A stretch of DNA of 64,000 bases from Shinella fusca (GCF_014203155.1 NZ_JACHIK010000010.1:62001-126000); one strand, 5' to 3'. Positions 8,405-17,816 are shown, numbered from the stretch's first letter. Made by a program: numbers and translations. The notes: generated by a model not told the origin, from the sequence alone.

Positions 8405-8709
8405 GCAATCTCCTGCCCTGCGGACCGGCGGCAACCTTGCGAGTCCCGCTTCTCCCTGAGTTTGAAAACGGCGGTTTCGACGGTCAAGTCGCCGGCACCG
8501 GAAAAGTGCCGCTATTTCCGAGCGAGGTGAGGCGATCTTCTCGCTTGCGGCGGCATATGTTCGCCTGCGGGAAAATACGTGTTCGCTGCCGGTCAAGCCA
8601 ACCTTGCGCGAATGCCTGTACAATTCCGCAAAACGGTACAGAATCGAATTCCGTGCATCCGTCGTATTTGCTGGAAACCTTCGAAGTCGCCAAACTGAAA
8701 GGATAGCGG
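8405..8709 (+). other. Divergent intergenic region with an inverted repeat
   Basis: This 305-base gap lies between the leftward antiporter gene and the rightward AraC regulator. CTGTAC (8616-8621) and GTACAG (8636-8641) form an inverted repeat with a 14-base spacer, about 70 bp before the AraC gene start. It could be an operator for that regulator or another factor. Nothing else convincing was seen. Confidence 0.4.
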
Positions 8710-9678
8710 TTGGGTTCCATCCTGTTTCCCACGCGTCGATTGTCGACGGAAGACGTCCCGCTGCGCGAGCGGCTTGCCTTCGTGCACGATTTCATGGCGC
8801 GTCATATCGGCGGGCGCCGGTTTGCCCCGGCCGACCGCGACAATGTCCGCATCGACATGGAGGCAATGCCCCTGCCCGGCGGCCTGACGGTGGCCCGGGG
8901 CCACTACAACCCGATGGGCGGCGCCCGGACGCGGGAGCTGCTGCAGGACGGCCGTGAACAATACCTGCTGCTGATCCACAACGAGGAACACGAGATTTCG
9001 ATCGACGGCAAGGCGCTGGTCAAGATCGCCCCGGGCGATATCGTTCTCCTGAACGAGGGGACCTGCCACGAATTCTGGTACGGCAGGCCGACGACCGTCG
9101 ACCTCGTGTCGCTGGATCGCCAGACGCTTGCCGATCTCGCCCCCCGCATCGAGCTGGAAGCGAGCTACCTGATACCGGCATCGGCCTGCGGCATGCCGCT
9201 GCTGGCGAACTATGTCGAGACGCTGCGCCGCCATCCGCCCGCCTCGGCCAAGGCCGGCGACATGGCGTCGCGCCACGTCTACGACCTGACGGCGCTGGTG
9301 CTCGACGGCTTCGTGCGCGGCGGGGCGGAGCGCAACGAGCGCAGCAAGGCGGCCGCGCGGCGCCGGCTGGTGCAGAGGGACGTCCTGGAGAACCTCTCCG
9401 ATCCGGGGCTTCATATCGATCTCGTCGCCCAGCGCCAGGGGGTCACCCCGCGCTACATCCAGCGCCTGTTCGAGAGCGAAGGCACGACCTTCACGGAATA
9501 TGTGCGCGACTGCCGGCTCGACCTCGCCTTCCGCCTGCTCAAGGAGCGCGAGGCGGATTCCGGCATGATCACCGCCATCGCCTACGATGTCGGCTTCTCG
9601 GACCTGTCGACATTCAGCCGGGCGTTTCGCCGGCGCTTCAACGCCACGCCGTCCGAGATCCGGCGCTCGTCCTTTTGA
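8710..9678 (+). CDS. AraC-family transcriptional regulator
   Basis: A 322-aa regulator with an N-terminal cupin-like/AraC-binding region ('ISIDGKALVKIAPGDIVLLNEGTCHEFWY', residues about 95-120) and a C-terminal double helix-turn-helix domain (residues about 215-322). The latter ends with the family signature 'AIAYDVGFSDLSTFSRAFRRRF' and 'TPSEIRR'. The start is TTG at 8710, with AAAGGA seven bases upstream. Its layout recalls AraC_binding_2 regulators of catabolic or surface genes. The autotransporter downstream is a possible target, but more than 500 bp separates them, so this is only a suggestion. Confidence 0.88.
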   Translation: MGSILFPTRRLSTEDVPLRERLAFVHDFMARHIGGRRFAPADRDNVRIDMEAMPLPGGLTVARGHYNPMGGARTRELLQDGREQYLLLIHNEEHEISIDGKALVKIAPGDIVLLNEGTCHEFWYGRPTTVDLVSLDRQTLADLAPRIELEASYLIPASACGMPLLANYVETLRRHPPASAKAGDMASRHVYDLTALVLDGFVRGGAERNERSKAAARRRLVQRDVLENLSDPGLHIDLVAQRQGVTPRYIQRLFESEGTTFTEYVRDCRLDLAFRLLKEREADSGMITAIAYDVGFSDLSTFSRAFRRRFNATPSEIRRSSF

Positions 9679-10207
9679 GATCGAGCGGCCGGATGGTCCG
9701 GCATATGTGCGTCCAGCGTCAAAAATCGGTTCCGTATTTCCCAAGAGCACCATGGCCCCGTTTCGTATCGTTCAGCGTCAACGATGCGGAATCGGTCTCC
9801 GCGTCGCAAATCCACGTTGGAGACAGTTCGACATGACCAGGGAGTTACGGAGTGCGCTCGGTATTTCATAGCAACGGCCTGCTGACGGCATCGCGTGCGG
9901 GCGCGCAAGACGATGCGCGCGCAGCCGTGTCCATCCGTTCGGTCGGCCGGCATTTCCCATGCTGCCGTGCGGCAGGCATCAGGGCGGGAAACGACAGAAG
10001 AATTGTCGCTGACCGTCTTTTCGGCCCCACAAGGAGCTTTGCGATAGACCGCGAGCGTTAGCGCCGTCCATCGGCCCGAGGGGCTGCGCCGCGTCTGCGG
10101 CAGCGCGGACCATCAAGCAGAACAATCGGTTTTCAGACTTCGGATGCGCAGGCGTCCGTCGCCGGTGTCGGCGTGTCCGCAGCCGGCAAAAAAACGGGAG
10201 CAGAAAA
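9679..10207 (+). other. Long non-coding leader before the autotransporter
   Basis: This is a 529-base gap, large for this dense window. GCCGGA/TCCGGC (9688-9702) forms a six-bp hairpin just after the AraC gene, a weak terminator without a T-run. Several short open frames exist on both strands (for example 9852-10061 on the plus strand) but none has convincing protein character. The region probably carries the promoter and a long 5' untranslated leader of the autotransporter gene; no operator was identified. Confidence 0.45.
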
Positions 10208-13200
10208 TTGCAGAACAGGACTTTCAATCCGCCGCATCCGGCCAGGGGGCCGCGTCTTCGGCATGTGCAGGCGCTTCTGGCCGGGGCCTCGATGCTGGCG
10301 CTTGGCCTTCCGGCCTCGGCCGACACGGTGGAACTGGAGAACGGCGAGGTCGAAACCGGCGCGATCTCGCAGCCGGGCAACACCACCTTCCTCGTCAAGG
10401 AAGGAGCGGGGGCGACCATGGCGGGGACGATCTCGGGAACGGGGTCGGTTTCCAAGACCGGTCCGGGTACGTTGACGATCACGGGGGAAAATTCCTATTT
10501 CGGCGGCACGGACATCGCCGGCGGCTATGTGTGGTTGACGCATGGCAGCGGTCTCGGCACCGGAACCGTCACGTTCAACGGCGGCGGCCTCGGCTTCCTG
10601 GGGCCTGACGCGCTGTCCATGTCCAACGACATGGTGTTCAACAATGCCACCGTCCTCTACACGATGCAGGACACGACATTGTCGGGCGTGCTTTCCGGCG
10701 GGTCGCTTTTCAAGAAATTCGGCGAAAAGACGTTGACGCTGACGGGCGAGAACACCTTCACGGGCGGTCTTCTCATCCACGAGGGAACCGTGCGGGCGGA
10801 AAACGGCAAGGCGCTCGGCTCCGGCACGATCACCTTCGACAGCGGGACGCTCGGGATCTACACGCCCGCCCTGACGACGCTTTCCAACGACATGGCGTTC
10901 AACGGCAATGCCACGCTCGATACCGCGCAGCACACGACGATCTCCGGCACCCTGTCGGGCGCGGGCGGCCTGACGAAGACCGGCGGGGGGACGCTGACCC
11001 TTTCGGCGGACAACAGCGCGTTTTCGGGCGGCCTGACGGTGCGCAGCGGAACCGTTCGTGCCGAGAACGACCATGCGCTCGGCACGGGAGTGTTGAGCAT
11101 CGGCCGGTTCGGATACTCGTCGGCACTGTCCTATGCGGATGGTGTCACGGTCGACAATGACGTCCTGATAACCGGGAATACGGATTTTCACGTCGCGGCG
11201 GGCACGGCGACGCAGTCGGGCCGGATCGACCAGGCCAGCGGAATGCACTTCCTGGCAAAGACCGGTGCCGGAGAGCTCGTCGTCACCAGTGCCATCGACG
11301 CCGGATATCAGTTCAGGGTCAACGAGGGCCAACTGACGGCCGCGGTCGAGGACGTCCTTGCCGGCCGCAGCTACGCCATCTTCGGTGCGGGAACCTTGAA
11401 GCTCGAAGCGGACCAGCAGGTCGCTACAGTCACCAGCGCAGGCAAGCTCGATCTCGGTTCCCGCAAGCTGACGCTCGGCACGGACGCACAAGTCGGGGCC
11501 GATTTCAGCGGGAAACTCGTCGGAGATGACGACGCGCATCTGGTGAAGGTGGGCAGAAACAGCCAGACGCTCAATGGCGACGGCCTCGACTATTATGGCC
11601 GGATCACCGTGGAAGCGGGGAACCTCTCCGTCGGCGGCAATTTCGCCGGCGCGCCCGTTCTCGTCACCGGCGGCCGCCTCAGCGGGGCCGGCCAGCTCGG
11701 CGACGTCACGGTGGACGGCGGCATCCTGGCGGGCAAGGACGGCGGCACGCTGTCCATGCGGGACCTCTACCTTACGGGCAACGCGATCGTCGAGGCCAAC
11801 CTCGGCACGGAGAACAGCGCGGCGCTCTTCGACGTCGCCGGCGACCTCGTGCTGGACGGCACGCTGAACGTGAACAACATGGGCGGCTTCGGCCCGGGCC
11901 TCTACCGCCTGATCAGCTATGCGGGCGCGCTCGACGACCGGGGCCTTGAGATCGGCACCGCGCCGATGGGCTACGATGCCGACAATCTCGCCGTGCAGAC
12001 GTCAATGGCGGGGCAGGTCAACCTCGTCGCGGACGATCCCGACTACGGCCCCGTGATGTTCTGGGATGGCGACGATCCGGCGAACCGGGACAACGGCAAG
12101 ATCGATGGCGGCGACGGCCAGTGGAGCAAGTACGGCTATTCCTTCACCGATGCATACGGCATGCAGAACGGCAAGATGGATCCGCAGCCCGGCTTCGCCG
12201 TGTTCGGCGGCAAGGCCGGCAACGTCGTCGTCTATACGGGCATCGGTGAGGTGAAGGCGACCGGCATGCAGTTCGCCACCGACGGCTATGTCATCTCGGG
12301 CGAACTGCTCGAGCTGGTGGCCGGCGATGCGTTCATCCGCGTCGGCGACGGCACGGCAGCCGGAGCGAGTTATACGGCGACCATCGCCAACAAGCTCGAC
12401 GGCGCGGGCAAGCTGATCAAGACTGACCTCGGCAAGCTCATCCTCACGGGCGACAGCGCCTATCGCGGCGGCACCGAGGTGCGCGAGGGGACGCTCCAGA
12501 TCGGCGACGAGGGTAACGAGGGCTCGATCGCCGGCCTGCTGGACGTTGGGGCCGACGGCCGCCTGACCGGCCTCGGCATGCTGGAGCAGGTCGTCGTTTC
12601 AGGCACGATCGCGCCGGGCCTGTCGATCGGCACGCTTCATGTCGCGGACATCGCCTTCAACGAAGGCTCGGTTTTCGAGGTCGAGGTGAATGCGGACGGG
12701 GAATCGGACCGTATCCTCGCCTCCGGCGTGGCAACGCTCGACGGCGGCACGGTGATGGCGCTTGGGGGCACGGGCAACTACGCCGCCGCCACCCGCTACA
12801 CCATCCTTTCCGCAGACGGCGGCTTTGCGAGCGAGGACGACCGTTTCGACGGCGTGACTTCGAACCTTGCCTTCCTCACGCCGGACCTCGAATACGACGA
12901 GAACAACGTCTACCTGACGATGACCCGCAACGGCGTCGCCTTCGAGAATGTCGGCAACACGCGCAACCAGGTCGCGACGGCCGGGGCGGTGGAAAGCCTC
13001 GGCGCGGGCAATGCGGTTTACGATGCGGCCCTCGGCCTTTCCTCGGATCAGGCGCGCGGCGCCTTCGACCGGCTCTCGGGCGAGATCCACGCTTCGGCCA
13101 AGGCCGCGCGGATCGAGGACAGCCGCTTCCTGCGCAATGCCGTCAACGACCGCCTGCGGGCGGCCTTCGACGCCGCGGGCGCTCCGGCCGGCATGGTCGT

Positions 13201-14071
13201 CACCTATGACGACGGCAGGCCGGGCGCGGCGGCGGCGAGCACGGACGGCTTTGCGCTCTGGAGCCAGGGTTTCGGCGCCTGGGATCACACCGGCGGCGAC
13301 GGCAATGCCGCGCGCCTGAACCGTTCGACCGGCGGCTTTTTCGCCGGTGCCGATGCGTCGGTGTTCGACAATTGGCGCTTCGGCGCGGTGGCCGGCTACA
13401 GCCATAGCAGCTTCGAGGTGAAGGACCGTGGTTCGTCCGGATCGAGCGACAACTACCATTTCGGCCTTTATGGCGGCGCGCAATGGGGCGAGTTCGCCTT
13501 GCGCACGGGCGGCGCCTATACGTGGCACGACATCTCGACCAGCCGCAGCGTCGCCTTCGCCGGCTTCACCGATAGCCTGAAGGCCGACTACGATGCCGGC
13601 ACGGGGCAGGTCTTCGGCGAGCTGGCCTATGGCTTCGGGATGGGCGAGGCCCGCTTCGAGCCCTTCGCGAACCTTGCCTATGTGAACCTGCATACGGACG
13701 GCTTTGCCGAAAAGGGTGGCGCGGCCGCCCTGAAGGCCGGCGCGTCCAGCACCGACATGGCCTTCACGACGCTCGGCCTGCGGGCTTCGACGAATGTCGA
13801 CCTCGACGGCACGACGGTCACCGCCAGGGGCATGGTCGGCTGGCGGCACGGCTTCGGCAACATGACGCCGACCTCGCGGATGCGCTTCGCCGGTGCCGGC
13901 GACGCCTTTACCGTCGCCGGCGTGCCGGTCGCCCGCAACGTCGCCGTCGTGGAAGCCGGCCTCGACGTCGCGCTGACGCCGGACGCCGATTTCGGCGTCT
14001 CCTATGGCGCGCAGTTCGGCTCGGGCGCCGTCGACCAGTCGCTGAAGGCCAATCTCAACATCAGGTTCTGA
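10208..14071 (+). CDS. Autotransporter (type Va) with PATR repeats and C-terminal barrel
   Basis: A 1287-aa classical autotransporter. Residues 1 to about 38 form a long signal peptide ending PASA. The passenger (about 39-1010) is a beta-helix with several passenger-associated repeats: near 75-105 'GSVSKTGPGTLTITGENSYF', then near 180, 255 and 745 with the same 'L.KTG.G.L.L.G.N.F.GG' pattern. The last 270 residues are the outer-membrane barrel, ending in 'LKANLNIRF' with a terminal Phe as expected for BAM recognition. The TTG start at 10208 follows GGGAG. It exports an extended surface stalk, probably for adhesion or aggregation; the function is inferred from fold only. Confidence 0.9.
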   Translation: MQNRTFNPPHPARGPRLRHVQALLAGASMLALGLPASADTVELENGEVETGAISQPGNTTFLVKEGAGATMAGTISGTGSVSKTGPGTLTITGENSYFGGTDIAGGYVWLTHGSGLGTGTVTFNGGGLGFLGPDALSMSNDMVFNNATVLYTMQDTTLSGVLSGGSLFKKFGEKTLTLTGENTFTGGLLIHEGTVRAENGKALGSGTITFDSGTLGIYTPALTTLSNDMAFNGNATLDTAQHTTISGTLSGAGGLTKTGGGTLTLSADNSAFSGGLTVRSGTVRAENDHALGTGVLSIGRFGYSSALSYADGVTVDNDVLITGNTDFHVAAGTATQSGRIDQASGMHFLAKTGAGELVVTSAIDAGYQFRVNEGQLTAAVEDVLAGRSYAIFGAGTLKLEADQQVATVTSAGKLDLGSRKLTLGTDAQVGADFSGKLVGDDDAHLVKVGRNSQTLNGDGLDYYGRITVEAGNLSVGGNFAGAPVLVTGGRLSGAGQLGDVTVDGGILAGKDGGTLSMRDLYLTGNAIVEANLGTENSAALFDVAGDLVLDGTLNVNNMGGFGPGLYRLISYAGALDDRGLEIGTAPMGYDADNLAVQTSMAGQVNLVADDPDYGPVMFWDGDDPANRDNGKIDGGDGQWSKYGYSFTDAYGMQNGKMDPQPGFAVFGGKAGNVVVYTGIGEVKATGMQFATDGYVISGELLELVAGDAFIRVGDGTAAGASYTATIANKLDGAGKLIKTDLGKLILTGDSAYRGGTEVREGTLQIGDEGNEGSIAGLLDVGADGRLTGLGMLEQVVVSGTIAPGLSIGTLHVADIAFNEGSVFEVEVNADGESDRILASGVATLDGGTVMALGGTGNYAAATRYTILSADGGFASEDDRFDGVTSNLAFLTPDLEYDENNVYLTMTRNGVAFENVGNTRNQVATAGAVESLGAGNAVYDAALGLSSDQARGAFDRLSGEIHASAKAARIEDSRFLRNAVNDRLRAAFDAAGAPAGMVVTYDDGRPGAAAASTDGFALWSQGFGAWDHTGGDGNAARLNRSTGGFFAGADASVFDNWRFGAVAGYSHSSFEVKDRGSSGSSDNYHFGLYGGAQWGEFALRTGGAYTWHDISTSRSVAFAGFTDSLKADYDAGTGQVFGELAYGFGMGEARFEPFANLAYVNLHTDGFAEKGGAAALKAGASSTDMAFTTLGLRASTNVDLDGTTVTARGMVGWRHGFGNMTPTSRMRFAGAGDAFTVAGVPVARNVAVVEAGLDVALTPDADFGVSYGAQFGSGAVDQSLKANLNIRF

Positions 14072-14114
14072 GGCGAAGCGGATCGCTTCTCCAGTCATAC
14101 GAACGGACAAAACC

Positions 14115-14615
14115 ATGAACTTCGACATTTCCAACGAGGCAACCACATCGGGGAGGAGCGATGCCGCCGCTTCGACGGTCTGGTTCGGCTATCTGGCCAG
14201 AACGGTGCTTACCTTCATGTTCTGGTCGAGCGCGCTCGCAAAGCTCGGCGATGCCGAGGCCGCCCTTGCCGAGATGCGGCATTTCGGGCTCGAGCCGGGC
14301 TTCTTCTACTATTTCCTCACCGTCATCACCCTGCTCATCGGCTCGCTGCTGGTGATCCTCGATAAAGGGACATGGCTGGGGGCGGGCGCCCTTGCCGTCT
14401 TTACTCTCCTGACCATCCCCATCGCCCACGATTTCTGGGCGATGGAAGAACCGCGGAAGACGGCGGAATTCCATGTCGCGATGGAGCACATCACCGTGGT
14501 CGGGGGCCTGCTCGTGGCCGTCCATGCATCGGCGGCGCTCAGGAGGCGGTCCGGCGGCGGCCCGGATACCCGGCTGTTCGAGATCGCATCGCGCAAAGGG
14601 TGGCCCGGACCATGA
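14115..14615 (+). CDS. DoxX-family membrane protein
   Basis: A 166-aa inner-membrane protein with four hydrophobic segments in the DoxX pattern: 'RTVLTFMFWSSALAKLGD' in the first helix region, 'FFYYFLTVITLLIGSLLVIL', 'GAGALAVFTLLTIPIAHDFW' and 'HITVVGGLLVAVHASA'. DoxX proteins are small and poorly understood; some work with sulfur or redox partners. The next gene starts inside its stop (ATGA), so it is translationally coupled to a lipoprotein. It starts 43 bases after the autotransporter and could be on the same transcript. Confidence 0.8.
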   Translation: MNFDISNEATTSGRSDAAASTVWFGYLARTVLTFMFWSSALAKLGDAEAALAEMRHFGLEPGFFYYFLTVITLLIGSLLVILDKGTWLGAGALAVFTLLTIPIAHDFWAMEEPRKTAEFHVAMEHITVVGGLLVAVHASAALRRRSGGGPDTRLFEIASRKGWPGP

Positions 14616-14983
14616 TCGCAGGACGCTTTCTTGCAGGCGCGCTCTGCATGCTCGCGGCCGGTTGCAGCAGCGGCGATGCGCGGATGAGCGCCCTGCGCGC
14701 CGACATGGCCGGCCGGCAGGCCGCCGCGGAACTGGCCGCCAGCCGTCCCGACGGCACGGCCGGGGACAGGGAGCGCGCAAGAGGCTACGCCTCGGCGCAG
14801 AAGTGCATCGACCAGCTTCAGGCGCATTCGCGGCGCGTGCAGGCGACGAGCATGGCCACGAGGAGCGCGCTTGCCGCCGTGAGCTTTGCGGGGCCGGGCG
14901 GTGCGCTGGCCGCCCGCTCGCTGGCTCCCGTGAGCGGCATGGCCCTGCAGAGCCAGGGCCGATATAGCGTCGCCTGCTACTAG
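14612..14983 (+). CDS. Small putative lipoprotein
   Basis: A 123-aa protein whose N-terminus, with 'GALCMLAAGCSSGDA', is a good lipoprotein signal: the lipobox LAAGC puts the lipidated Cys at position 18. The mature part is Ala/Arg-rich, with a middle 'RARGYASAQKCIDQLQAHSRR' segment that is probably helical and a C-terminal Gly/Ala-rich hydrophobic patch. No known domain recognised. The ATG at 14612 overlaps the DoxX stop codon by four bases, so the two are co-expressed. The composition and lipobox argue for a real gene. Confidence 0.65.
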   Translation: MIAGRFLAGALCMLAAGCSSGDARMSALRADMAGRQAAAELAASRPDGTAGDRERARGYASAQKCIDQLQAHSRRVQATSMATRSALAAVSFAGPGGALAARSLAPVSGMALQSQGRYSVACY

Positions 14984-15085
14984 GCGGCGCCTCATCCTCA
15001 AACCGCGCAGGTCCTATTCCGAACATGTCCCGGAACCGCTTCGCCGTCGCATTCCTCGCCGTCTCCGCGCTTTAGAAGCTTCGTC

Positions 15086-15526
15086 TCACCAACTGACGTA
15101 GAACATCGCCTTCGCCAGGAAGACGATCAGGCATATCTGGCAGAAGACGCTGAGGTGGATGAACTTGAAGTGCCTCGATCTCAGCTTGCCGCGCGCGCTC
15201 AGCGTGATGGCGGTGATGAAGTGCGCAAGGACGCTGAGGGCGAGCAGGATCTTCAGCGAGAGAAGCGTGGCGAAGCTGCTGGCGAAGGGATGGGCGAGGT
15301 CGTCGCGGTACTGCCAGGCCATGAGGATGCCGGCGCAATAGAGGACCGCGATGACGAACGGCATCAGGCGGCGGGCCCGCCGGCCGATTGCCGTCTCCAC
15401 GGTCCGCATGGCCTCGCGCCCCACGGGCTTGCGGATGCCTTCGAGAATGAGGACTTCGAAGAAGACGGTGCCGCCGAACGTGATGGCGGCGAAGAGATGC
15501 AGCGTGACGAGGGCGAAATGGCTCAT
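15086..15526 (-). CDS. CopD-like four-helix membrane protein
   Basis: A 146-aa integral membrane protein with four predicted helices. The first reads 'VTLHLFAAITFGGTVFFEVL', resembling the CopD/copper-export fold. Histidines sit in helix positions (LHLFAA, AHFITA, KFIHLSVF), which in this fold could bind heme or copper; this is not shown by sequence alone. It starts 13 bases after the ilvD stop on the same strand, so it is almost certainly cotranscribed with ilvD and shares its control by the NsrR-type operator. An alternative upstream start at 15556 would overlap ilvD. Confidence 0.7.
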   Translation of the reverse strand: MSHFALVTLHLFAAITFGGTVFFEVLILEGIRKPVGREAMRTVETAIGRRARRLMPFVIAVLYCAGILMAWQYRDDLAHPFASSFATLLSLKILLALSVLAHFITAITLSARGKLRSRHFKFIHLSVFCQICLIVFLAKAMFYVSW

Positions 15527-15539
15527 GGGCGTGGGTTCC

Positions 15540-17213
15540 CTATCCGGTGACCGCACCTTCGTCGGCCGGCCGGGCGAGGGCGGCGAACTTGGCGAGCACG
15601 CCGCGGCGATAGCGCGGCTCCGGCTGGATCCAGGCGGCGCGGCGGCGGGCGATCTCCTCTTCCGCCACTTCGAGCTGGAGCAGCCGCCGGTGCGCGTCGA
15701 TTGTCACGGTGTCGCCTTCCTCGACGAGGGCGATCGTGCCGCCGACATAGGCTTCCGGCGCGACATGGCCGACGACCATGCCCCAGGTGCCGCCGGAGAA
15801 CCGGCCGTCGGTGATGAGGCCGACGCTCTCGCCGAGCCCCCTGCCGACCAGCGCTGCGGTCGGCGCCAGCATTTCCGGCATGCCCGGCCCGCCCTTGGGG
15901 CCGAGATAGCGCAGCACCACCACGTCGCCGGGCCGGATGCGGTCGGCAAGGATCGCCTCCATGGCGGAGGCCTCGTCGTCGAAGACCCGCGCCGGGCCCG
16001 AGATGACGGGGCTCTTGAGGCCGGTGATCTTGGCGACCGCGCCCTTTTCGGCAAGGTTGCCCTTGAGGATGGCAAGATGGCCCTCGCGATAGAGCGGCCG
16101 GGTCATCGGCATGATGACGCCCTGATCGGCGCGGGGTTCGGAGGGCACGCCGGCAAGCTCCTCGGCGAGCGTGCGGCCGGTGATCGTCAGGCAGTCGCCG
16201 TGGAGAAGCCCGGCATCGAGCAGGATCTTCAGCACCTGCGGCACGCCGCCGGCCGCATGCAGGTCCACCGCCATGTAGCGGCCGGACGGTTTCAGGTCGC
16301 ACAAGACCGGCACCTTGCGGCGCACCCGCTCGAAATCGTCGAGCGTCCAGTCGATCTCCGCCGCATGGGCGATGGCGAGATAGTGCAGCACCGCATTGGT
16401 CGAGCCGCCGAGCGCCATGATCAGCGCCACCGCGTTCTCGATCGACTGGCGCGTGACGATGTCGCGCGGGCGGATGTTGCGCTTGACCGCCTCCACGAGG
16501 ACGCGGCCGGACTGCGCGGCGCTGTCGAGCTTCTCGCGGTCGGGGCTCGCCATGGTCGAGGAATAAAGGAGCGACATGCCGAGCGCCTCGAAGGAGGAGC
16601 TCATCGTGTTGGCGGTGTACATGCCGCCGCACGAGCCGGTCGTGGGGCAGGCGTTCCGCTCGATCCCCTCGAAGTCCTCCTCGCTCATCGTGCCGGCCAT
16701 GAAGGCGCCGACCGCCTCGAAGGCCGAGACGATGGAAAGGTCCTCGCCCTTCCAGCGGCCGGGCTTGATGGTGCCGCCGTAGACGTAGATGGCGGGCGCG
16801 TTGGCGCGCAGGATGCCGATCATGCCGCCCGGCATGTTCTTGTCGCAGCCGCCGAGCACCAGCACGCCGTCCATCCACTGGCCCTGCACCGAGGTCTCCA
16901 CGCAATCGGCGATCACCTCGCGCGAGACGAGCGAGTATTTCATGCCCTCCGTGCCCATCGACATGCCGTCGGAGATCGTCGGCGTGCCGAAGGTCTGCGG
17001 ATTAGCGCCCGCTTCCTTGATGGCCTGCGCGGCGGCATCGGCGAGCGGCTGGAGGCCGGCATTGCAGGGGGTGATAGTGGAATGGCCGTTAGCGATGCCG
17101 ATCATCGGCTTGTCGAAATCCGCCTTCTCGTAGCCGAGCGCGTAATACATCGCCCGGTTGGGGGAGCGGGCGATGCCTTGCGTGATGTGCCTGGAGCGTT
17201 CGTTGAAGGGCAT
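15540..17213 (-). CDS. ilvD: Dihydroxy-acid dehydratase, short (probable [2Fe-2S]) form
   Basis: IlvD dehydrates 2,3-dihydroxy-isovalerate and -methylvalerate in valine, leucine and isoleucine synthesis. The three cluster cysteines are Cys50 (TPCNAG), Cys123 (GGCDKNMPG) and Cys195 ([10 protein letters not shown]). The C-terminal [16 protein letters not shown] motif is intact. At 557 aa it matches the shorter plant/actinobacterial class, known for an oxygen-tolerant [2Fe-2S] cluster. Proteobacterial housekeeping IlvD is usually about 610-616 aa with a labile [4Fe-4S] cluster. It diverges from an NsrR-like repressor with a shared operator, which suggests a stress isozyme; a second genomic ilvD cannot be checked here. 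Confidence 0.93.
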   Translation of the reverse strand: MPFNERSRHITQGIARSPNRAMYYALGYEKADFDKPMIGIANGHSTITPCNAGLQPLADAAAQAIKEAGANPQTFGTPTISDGMSMGTEGMKYSLVSREVIADCVETSVQGQWMDGVLVLGGCDKNMPGGMIGILRANAPAIYVYGGTIKPGRWKGEDLSIVSAFEAVGAFMAGTMSEEDFEGIERNACPTTGSCGGMYTANTMSSSFEALGMSLLYSSTMASPDREKLDSAAQSGRVLVEAVKRNIRPRDIVTRQSIENAVALIMALGGSTNAVLHYLAIAHAAEIDWTLDDFERVRRKVPVLCDLKPSGRYMAVDLHAAGGVPQVLKILLDAGLLHGDCLTITGRTLAEELAGVPSEPRADQGVIMPMTRPLYREGHLAILKGNLAEKGAVAKITGLKSPVISGPARVFDDEASAMEAILADRIRPGDVVVLRYLGPKGGPGMPEMLAPTAALVGRGLGESVGLITDGRFSGGTWGMVVGHVAPEAYVGGTIALVEEGDTVTIDAHRRLLQLEVAEEEIARRRAAWIQPEPRYRRGVLAKFAALARPADEGAVTG

Positions 17214-17265
17214 GGAAACCTCGCAGGAAGACGGCGGCGTCGCACCGCCTTGTCATTTCGGCATA

Positions 17266-17288
17266 AAGATATATTTTAAATACATGTA
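17266..17288. promoter_or_regulatory. Probable NsrR operator between ilvD and nsrR
   Basis: The site reads AAGATATATTT (17266-17276), one T, then AAATACATGTA (17278-17288). The known NsrR site is an 11-1-11 inverted repeat of AAGATGYATTT and its complement. The left half matches at 10 of 11 positions and the right half at 9 of 11. It sits in a conspicuously AT-rich patch, 52 bp from the ilvD start and 50 bp from the nsrR start, well placed to repress both directions. AATACATGTATT (17279-17290) is also a perfect palindrome inside it. Confidence 0.65.
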
Positions 17289-17338
17289 TTCCTCTGTTTT
17301 CAGGAATGCAATGGCGAAAGATCAGGAGAACCCGCCGG

Positions 17339-17767
17339 ATGCGATTGACCAACTTTTCCGACTATGCGCTGCGGGTGCTGATGTTCGCGGCCGAGCGGGG
17401 CGACCGGCTGATCACCATCGAGGAGACCGCCACGCTGCACGGGATCTCGCGCGCGCATCTGATGAAGATCGCCAACCAGCTCACCCGCACGGGCTTCCTG
17501 AAGGCGGTTCGCGGCCGGTCCGGCGGGCTGACGCTCGCGAAGGCCCCCGAAGAGATCAATCTCGGCGACGTGCTGCGCGTGACGGAACTGGACTTCACGC
17601 TGGTGGAGTGCTTTGCCGCCGACGGCCGCTGCATGCTGATGCCGCGCTGCCGCCTGCGCGGCGTCCTGCACGAGGCGTTCGCCGCGTTCAGCCACACCGT
17701 CGAGCGCTATACGCTGGCAGATCTCATCTCGAATCCGATGGAGCTGGGCGCCCAGCCGGCCGCGTGA
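17339..17767 (+). CDS. nsrR: Rrf2-family nitric-oxide-sensing repressor, NsrR-like
   Basis: A 142-aa Rrf2 regulator: winged helix (residues 1-80), including 'VRGRSGGLTLAKAPEEINLGDV', then a cysteine cluster Cys91, Cys98, Cys104 for an iron-sulfur cluster. Asp8 in 'NFSDYA' corresponds to the unusual Asp ligand reported for Streptomyces NsrR and is absent from RirA, the other rhizobial Rrf2 iron regulator. NsrR loses DNA binding when NO destroys its cluster. The ATG at 17339 follows AGGAGA; 11 upstream codons are in frame but Arg-rich. Probable targets are ilvD and itself through the operator at 17266-17288. Confidence 0.82.
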   Translation: MRLTNFSDYALRVLMFAAERGDRLITIEETATLHGISRAHLMKIANQLTRTGFLKAVRGRSGGLTLAKAPEEINLGDVLRVTELDFTLVECFAADGRCMLMPRCRLRGVLHEAFAAFSHTVERYTLADLISNPMELGAQPAA

Positions 17768-17816
17768 GGCGAACGGCGAGCCGGGCACCCGGGATGAGGG
17801 GAAGCTGCGGATGCGG

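Noticed and set aside
6743-8530. A 595-codon open frame on the plus strand
   Set aside because: It is the complement of the Na+/H+ antiporter, which has all family motifs in the other strand.
9852-10061. A 69-codon open frame in the autotransporter leader
   Set aside because: Composition is Arg/Ala-rich and no domain or signal is seen; more likely non-coding leader.
17339-17767. Calling the Rrf2 protein RirA
   Set aside because: Asp8 and the cysteine spacing fit NsrR better, and the operator resembles the NsrR site rather than the TGA-N9-TCA iron box.
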